Shown here: piece by piece, positions 5,967 to 9,627 of the stretch
How the letters are laid out: each line of letters starts with the position of its first letter
How positions within the stretch are numbered: position 1 is the first letter of the stretch
Assembly (NCBI GenBank): GCA_018968805.1
Contig: JAGWZX010000015.1
Span: 1-9,627, forward strand
Source of the DNA: Patescibacteria group bacterium
Lineage (GTDB): Bacteria; Patescibacteriota; Minisyncoccia; Phycocordibacterales; SIBU01
Length of the DNA stretch: 9,627 nucleotides
Direction: 5' to 3'
Notes under the pieces: generated by a model
The model's database searches: none
The model's input: only the letters and a program-made list of their open reading frames with translations
What the model was told of the DNA's origin: nothing
Translations under genes and position numbers: made by a program

Positions 5967-7863
5967 ATGAAGCGAGGCGGGACAGCGCGGTCCGAAAACC
6001 CTCGCCGCCCTCGCGATGGCCCATCCAGATTTCCGGCGTGAAGCCGATCTTGCTTTTTTTGACGAGTGGCAGAAGTTTCCGCCACGGCACCTCGCCTTCA
6101 TCAATCTGCAATCCTTCGCCGTCCAGTCCGGCGGCGTCGGAGAGATGGATATGCCGAACGTAAGGCGCGAGCGTTTTGAAAAATTGCACCGGATCTTTTT
6201 TGGCGTAATGGCAGAAAAGTTCCGCGTGGCTTGAATCGTAGCAAAGGCCCAAGCCGTTTTTCTTGGCGAAAGCGGCTATCTCGTCAGCGTCTAGAAAAGT
6301 GTTGGAATACCATTGGCCGCCGCGATACCAGGGAAAAGGCGGTAGGTTTTCCAAAAGCAGGTCAACGTTTTCGTAATGAAGTTCGGCAAGACTTTTGGCC
6401 AGGCGTTCGTACATTTTTGCCCGCTCGGCGGCGGAAACGAAACCCTCGCGGCTCATGCCGCCGACATGGATTATCACCTTGATTTTTTCCGGCGTGCCGC
6501 CGAAAAATTGGCGGATTTTCGGAACGATATTGAGCCCTCTTTCCGCGTTCGCGACGCTTTTTCGGCGAGCTGTTTCGTCCAGACTGCACAAATCCAGAAG
6601 ATCGCTGCCATAGAGCTCGGGAAGGTGCACTACCAATTCCGACTTCGGATAACGCGAAAATTTCATTTCTTTTTCAAGCCGTTCGATGTCCCGCGAGCTT
6701 AAATGCAATTCGATTATTTCGGGGGTAATTTCAGAAACGAGTTCGGCGAGGTCGTGAGGCCGGGCGATGATTCCAAAACGGCCTTTCGGCAGGCGTTTTG
6801 GGATTCGCTTGCTTTTGCCCAGATCTTCGCTGTTGAAGAAATCATTGGCCGCGAAATCGCGGCGGGCTTTGCGGCCGATCAGTTCGTACAATGACTGCGG
6901 CGAGAGCCCTTTGGCCGGACTTCTGGCCGTGACCGTGTCGCGCGTTATTATCCGCCCTTTTTTTATGGGCTTGGCTGCCGCCAGGCTTTTGCCGAGATTC
7001 TTGCGGTTGATCGCTTCGCCGCTCGTTACGTATTTTTTGTTTGTTCCCAGAGCCGCGGAAACTACGCGAATGTCCCGGACCAGTTGCCTGAATTCTTCCG
7101 GCAGGAGGCTCACGGCGTGGTCGGGGCCGACCATCGCGCGATCGAGGGTGATGTGGCGTTCGATCACTTTGGCGCCGAGAGCCACGGCGGCCAGAGTCGC
7201 GGTGGCGCCCAATTCATGGCCGGAATATCCGACGAACCGGCCGGATATTTTTTGGAGTTCCGGAAGAAAACGCAGGTTCAAATCTTTCGGATGGGCGGGA
7301 TAAGCGCTATTGCAATGCAAAAGGGTGAATTCGGCCTTTTCTTTTTTTAAAAAGCCGATGGTTTTTTTAATTTCCTCAAGGGTGGCCATGCCTGTTGAAA
7401 TCAGAAGGGGTTTTTTCTTGGCCGCGATGTGTTCCAACAGGTCTAAATTGGTCAGGTCGCCCGAAGCGATTTTGTAAGCCGGCACGCCTAATTTTTCCAG
7501 ATAGTCCGCGCTTTTCTTGTCCCAGGGCGTGCAGAGAAATATGATGCCTTTTCCACGCGCGTAGGCGGCGATTTCGGAAAAAGCTTCGGGCGGAAGGTCG
7601 GCATTTTTTATCAATCGTATGAGGTATTCCGTGCCTATGTCCTCGGCCTCTTCTTTTCGGGCGCCGGGCGCGTAGAGTTCGTCAAGGTTGCGCATTTGGA
7701 ATTTGACGGCGTCGGCGCCGGCCGCCGCCGCCGCGTCGACGAGTTTTTTGGCAATGGCGATGTCGCCATTGTGATTGATGCCCGCTTCGGCGATTATAAA
7801 CACCGGCGCGTCTTCGCCCACGGCGCGCGTGTCTATTTTTAAGGTTTTTTTATTTTTTTCCAT
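5956..7863 (-). CDS. neuB: NeuB-type nonulosonate synthase fused to an AP-endonuclease-2/xylose-isomerase-like TIM barrel
   Basis: This 635-residue bifunctional-looking protein has three parts. Residues 19-270 are a NeuB TIM barrel, which condenses an N-acetylated six-carbon sugar with PEP to give a nonulosonic acid: FIIAEAGINHNG (22-33), KFQ (54-56), YKIASGD (130-136), LLHCNSAYP (181-189), and likely metal ligands His216 (GYSGHE) and His237 (ERHITLD). Residues 284-345 form a SAF/antifreeze-like domain (SLAAAKPIKKG, then Arg314, candidate for the substrate-binding Arg). Residues 361-635 form a second barrel with VVHLPELYG (411-419), LLLENLPP (502-509), YDSSHAELF (542-550), HIHLSDAAG (571-579) and TPEIW (609-613), giving the usual Glu/Asp/His metal ligands E505, D543, H546, H573 and E611. 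The ATG at 7863 is chosen because NeuB homology begins just after it; a longer frame to 8007 only overlies the upstream gene. It overlaps that gene by 14 nt. Typical NeuB has 340-350 residues and no second barrel. Confidence 0.93.
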   Translation of the reverse strand: MEKNKKTLKIDTRAVGEDAPVFIIAEAGINHNGDIAIAKKLVDAAAAAGADAVKFQMRNLDELYAPGARKEEAEDIGTEYLIRLIKNADLPPEAFSEIAAYARGKGIIFLCTPWDKKSADYLEKLGVPAYKIASGDLTNLDLLEHIAAKKKPLLISTGMATLEEIKKTIGFLKKEKAEFTLLHCNSAYPAHPKDLNLRFLPELQKISGRFVGYSGHELGATATLAAVALGAKVIERHITLDRAMVGPDHAVSLLPEEFRQLVRDIRVVSAALGTNKKYVTSGEAINRKNLGKSLAAAKPIKKGRIITRDTVTARSPAKGLSPQSLYELIGRKARRDFAANDFFNSEDLGKSKRIPKRLPKGRFGIIARPHDLAELVSEITPEIIELHLSSRDIERLEKEMKFSRYPKSELVVHLPELYGSDLLDLCSLDETARRKSVANAERGLNIVPKIRQFFGGTPEKIKVIIHVGGMSREGFVSAAERAKMYERLAKSLAELHYENVDLLLENLPPFPWYRGGQWYSNTFLDADEIAAFAKKNGLGLCYDSSHAELFCHYAKKDPVQFFKTLAPYVRHIHLSDAAGLDGEGLQIDEGEVPWRKLLPLVKKSKIGFTPEIWMGHREGGEGFRTALSRLASYGI

Positions 7864-8803
7864 GTTCTTTTCTGGTTTCGTCCAAAATCCAGGCAAGCGT
7901 CTCGCGAATGGCGCGAGCGGGTTTCCAGCCGTGCCGGATAAGCCAATCCGGCCGACCAGAGAGTGTTTTGTCGCGGGTGCGCTTGTCGGCGAATAGACCG
8001 CGATCAACCGCCACCTTGAATTTTTTCTCGGAAAGCGAGCGGAGCAAATCGACTACTTTGCGGATTGGATAGGTTCGGCCCGAACAAATGTTGACGATAG
8101 CGCCGGCTGGTGCGGCGCGCAAGATCAGTTCGTAAGCGGCTATGGCGTCGCGCACGTCAATGAAATCCCGTTTTTGAGAAAGGTCGCCGACGGTTAAAAA
8201 CGGTTTTTGCGCGCCGCGCTCAATGGCCGCGATTTGCCGCGCGAATGAGGCGACGACGAAACGCGGATTCTGGCCTGGGCCGACGGTATTGAAGTGACGC
8301 AGATGGACTGTGGGCAGCCCCAGATCGGCGTAAAAACGCGAGGCCTCAAAAAGCCAATGTTTTACCAGACCGTAAAGCGAGGAGGGGTGAGTATCGGTGG
8401 CGTTTTCATGCCAAGGTTTCGCTCGTTCGCCGTATTCAGCGGCCGATCCGAAGGTAAGAATTTTTTCAAGATGGGACAGGTCACCTTTTTTGCGTAGCTG
8501 GTAAACGGCCTCCAAGATGCCAATGGGCGCCGTTACGTTGCTTTCTATTGAGCGGCGCAGTTCTTTTTCATTGTCGGGAATAAATGACAGGCCTTGCGTC
8601 AGGATTATGTAGGAAGGATTTTCTTTACGGATCAGCCGCTCAAGTGTTCTGGCGTTGGTGCTGCCTTTGCGCTGGATTTCTTTCGGCAAATCATCGCTCG
8701 GCGCGGAATGAAAAACCGCAGCGACTTCGCCGCCTTGCTCTAAAAGGAAACGGACGTAAGCCGTCGCTATGAATCCCGTTCCGAAGAAGAGGTATTTTTT
8801 CAT
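7850..8803 (-). CDS. NAD(P)-dependent nucleotide-sugar reductase/epimerase (extended SDR)
   Basis: This 317-residue extended short-chain dehydrogenase/reductase starts with a dinucleotide-binding loop GTGFIA (8-13), in which Ala replaces the last Gly of the usual GxxGxxG pattern. It has SNVTAP (88-93), FGSAAEYGE (118-126), the catalytic YGLVK (Tyr144/Lys148), HFNTVGPGQNPRF (170-182) and SQKRDFIDVRD (209-219). The Asp-Glu pair that 4,6-dehydratases carry before the YG of this loop is Ala-Ala here, so a reductase or epimerase is more likely than a dehydratase; the GSAAEYG and NTVGPGQ pattern resembles GDP-6-deoxy-mannose reductases. Its place between the cupin and neuB suggests work on a precursor or companion sugar. 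The start lies after the largest gap in the operon (42 nt, AT-rich, no clear Shine-Dalgarno). The substrate is not determined. Confidence 0.88.
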   Translation of the reverse strand: MKKYLFFGTGFIATAYVRFLLEQGGEVAAVFHSAPSDDLPKEIQRKGSTNARTLERLIRKENPSYIILTQGLSFIPDNEKELRRSIESNVTAPIGILEAVYQLRKKGDLSHLEKILTFGSAAEYGERAKPWHENATDTHPSSLYGLVKHWLFEASRFYADLGLPTVHLRHFNTVGPGQNPRFVVASFARQIAAIERGAQKPFLTVGDLSQKRDFIDVRDAIAAYELILRAAPAGAIVNICSGRTYPIRKVVDLLRSLSEKKFKVAVDRGLFADKRTRDKTLSGRPDWLIRHGWKPARAIRETLAWILDETRKEHGKK

Positions 8804-8845
8804 GGTTTTTAAAAAATATTTGACGTTTGTGGAAAAATCACGGTA

Positions 8846-9265
8846 CTACCTCGGAATCTTAATGATGATAAGGCGCGTAGCGGCGCGAGCCGAGTGCTGA
8901 TGCGGTTCGCCCGGCGGAATCCAGAGCCAATCGCCGGCGCGGAGAATGAATTTCTGTCCGCCCGATATGGCGGGGCCGAAAAGCTCGTCCGGATTCTCGG
9001 CGCCGGAAGGCAATGTGCGGCGGCGCGCTTTCAAAAGCGCGCCGCCGCACACAAACTCCGCTTCACCCTCCAGGCACAGCCACAGGTCGCCTTGCCGGAC
9101 ATGAACTTCGGCGTCGTTTGACACTAACACGTCTTCCAAAATAGAAAACGGCAGTCCTTTTTCTCGCGCTGTGCTAGCAAAAGGCTCCGGGGGATTTTTC
9201 CCCGTCAAAGGTTTGGCCGAAAGGGCTTCTTGAATATCACTATTTTTAATAATGACCGTTTTCAT
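8846..9265 (-). CDS. Small single-domain cupin protein
   Basis: This 139-residue protein has a cupin barrel at residues 45-137. Motif 1 is AEVHVRQGDLWLCLEGEAEF (52-71): only His55 is kept, the second His is Arg57 and the usual Glu is Asp60. Motif 2, GDWLWIPPGEPHQHSA (111-126), is well conserved, with His122 and His124 available for metal. Cupins of this size include sugar isomerases, epimerases and small-molecule-binding regulators; the activity here is unknown. Its ATG overlaps the cytidylyltransferase stop as ATGA (9262-9265), so it is co-translated with nonulosonate-activation functions. Residues 72-84 (CGGALLKARRRT region) are encoded by a long perfect palindrome and fall between the two motifs, where cupins tolerate insertions. 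Confidence 0.88.
   Translation of the reverse strand: MKTVIIKNSDIQEALSAKPLTGKNPPEPFASTAREKGLPFSILEDVLVSNDAEVHVRQGDLWLCLEGEAEFVCGGALLKARRRTLPSGAENPDELFGPAISGGQKFILRAGDWLWIPPGEPHQHSARAATRLIIIKIPR
9014..9051. repeat. Perfect inverted repeat (17-bp stem, 4-nt loop) inside the cupin CDS
   Basis: On the plus strand the left arm tgtgcggcggcgcgctt (9014-9030) and the right arm aagcgcgccgccgcaca (9035-9051) are exact reverse complements around a tcaa loop. The arms are very GC-rich, so the transcript would form a very stable hairpin within a translated region. It encodes cupin residues 72-84 without disturbing the frame. There is no T-tract after it in the direction of transcription, so it does not look like an intrinsic terminator. 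Confidence 0.97.
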
Positions 9266-9627
9266 CTAATTTTTTCCGTTTGAATTCGGTTAAGCAAATT
9301 TTTCTCGGCTACCGCCCAATCGGCCGGTTCGTCAATGTCCACGGCTTTGGATTCGGGCAGGAGGAAGATGCCGATTTTGCCGCCGAGCCGGTTTCGGTTT
9401 TTGATGAGAATTTCTTTTTTAGTTAGATAAAACGCTCCGTTTTCGTGAACGACGCCAGGAAATTCCTGGCGCCGCGGCCGCTTCATGTAATCGTAATTAA
9501 GCGGTTTGCCGTCCGGCGTCCAGAAGAATTGTTTATGCAACACGCCTGTCAAAAGGGAATCGTCTCGCTTGGCAAAAAACTGCTCAATGGCTTTGTCCAG
9601 ATCTTCCGATTCCGTGGCCGGAGATGT
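9262..9627 (-). CDS. neuA: CMP-nonulosonate cytidylyltransferase (NeuA-like), C-terminal part (runs off the window)
   Basis: The open frame enters from the window edge and gives 121 residues before a TGA. The first visible residues (TSPATESEDLDKAIEQFF) match the TSPxRxxxDIDxAI stretch that follows the sugar-binding motif of acylneuraminate cytidylyltransferases. ENGAFYL (62-68 of the visible part) and VDIDEPADW (96-104), containing the metal-binding Asp-x-Asp pair, are further signatures. The enzyme activates a nonulosonic acid with CTP to give CMP-sugar, the donor for sialyltransferase-type enzymes. Roughly the first 80-90 residues, including the CTP-binding loop, lie outside the window. An internal TTG at 9552 could be mistaken for a start, but homology clearly continues upstream. 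Whether the sugar is N-acetylneuraminic, legionaminic or pseudaminic acid cannot be told. Confidence 0.9.
   Translation of the reverse strand, partial: TSPATESEDLDKAIEQFFAKRDDSLLTGVLHKQFFWTPDGKPLNYDYMKRPRRQEFPGVVHENGAFYLTKKEILIKNRNRLGGKIGIFLLPESKAVDIDEPADWAVAEKNLLNRIQTEKIR

Noticed and set aside
5967..6104. Longer start for the DxD glycosyltransferase at 6104
   Set aside because: The extra 46 residues are Arg/Ser-rich out-of-frame translation of the NeuB-fusion C-terminus; the ATG at 5966 gives a normal short overlap.
6767..7303. 178-residue plus-strand open frame
   Set aside because: It lies wholly antisense to the well-supported NeuB domain, and its Arg/Ser/Pro-rich translation looks like a GC-driven shadow.
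7752..7771. 20-nt perfect palindrome, 9-nt arms around tg
   Set aside because: It encodes the conserved NHNGDIAIAK region of NeuB, and short palindromes of this size are expected about this often by chance.
7864..8007. N-terminal extension of the NeuB fusion to an ATG at 8007 (48 extra residues)
   Set aside because: The extension overlies the end of the SDR gene, shows no family similarity, and NeuB homology begins just after the ATG at 7863.
8804..8845. AT-rich 42-nt gap as an internal promoter or terminator
   Set aside because: It contains A and T runs but no recognisable -35/-10 pair with proper spacing, and no GC stem followed by a T tract.
9453..9471. 19-nt palindrome in the NeuA-like gene
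   Set aside because: The nine-nt arms with a 1-nt centre fall in a conserved coding segment and are within chance expectation.

Overview
All eleven genes in this window lie on the minus strand and are packed into one apparent operon, transcribed from the high-coordinate end to the low-coordinate end. Four junctions are ATGA stop/start overlaps. Two others overlap by 11-14 nt, the rest have short gaps, and the largest gap is 42 nt. There is no rRNA, tRNA, CRISPR array, transposase or gene-free stretch over 300 nt. No convincing promoter or terminator is visible, so the operon probably starts and ends outside the window. Both end genes are cut by the window edges.

In transcription order the genes are: the C-terminal part of a CMP-nonulosonate (sialic-acid-like) cytidylyltransferase (9262-9627); a small cupin (8846-9265); an SDR-type nucleotide-sugar reductase/epimerase (7850-8803); a two-domain protein in which a NeuB-type synthase plus SAF domain is fused to an AP-endonuclease-2/xylose-isomerase-like TIM barrel (5956-7863); an unassigned protein with a DxD motif, probably a GT-A glycosyltransferase (4872-5966); a class I methyltransferase (4072-4875); a TylF/MycF-type methyltransferase (3383-4075); a protein resembling GT42 (CstII-like) sialyltransferases and the related DUF115/MptE-like fold (2520-3380); a second class I methyltransferase (1601-2557); a GT4 glycosyltransferase (324-1604); and the N-terminal part of an FkbM-type methyltransferase (1-302).

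Together they look like part of a surface-glycan locus (O-antigen, capsule or glycoprotein glycan) that makes a nonulosonic acid of the sialic/legionaminic/pseudaminic class. NeuB condenses a six-carbon sugar with phosphoenolpyruvate, the NeuA-like enzyme activates the product with CMP, the CstII-like protein is a candidate transferase, and the other glycosyltransferases and four methyltransferases extend and decorate the glycan.

The organism is a bacterium (or less likely an archaeon) that uses TGA as a stop, which rules out the TGA-as-glycine codes. Tight gene packing, weak Shine-Dalgarno signals and the NeuB-isomerase fusion would fit an uncultured lineage such as a Patescibacteria/CPR group, but this is a weak inference. 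Lines sampled by eye suggest lower GC at the left end (about 37-42% near 300-1500) than on the right (about 55-60% beyond 5900).

The most unexpected signals are two long perfect inverted repeats inside reading frames: a 17-bp stem with a 4-nt loop in the cupin gene (9014-9051) and a 15-bp stem with a 3-nt loop in the DxD glycosyltransferase gene (5695-5727). Both are far beyond chance and neither breaks its frame.
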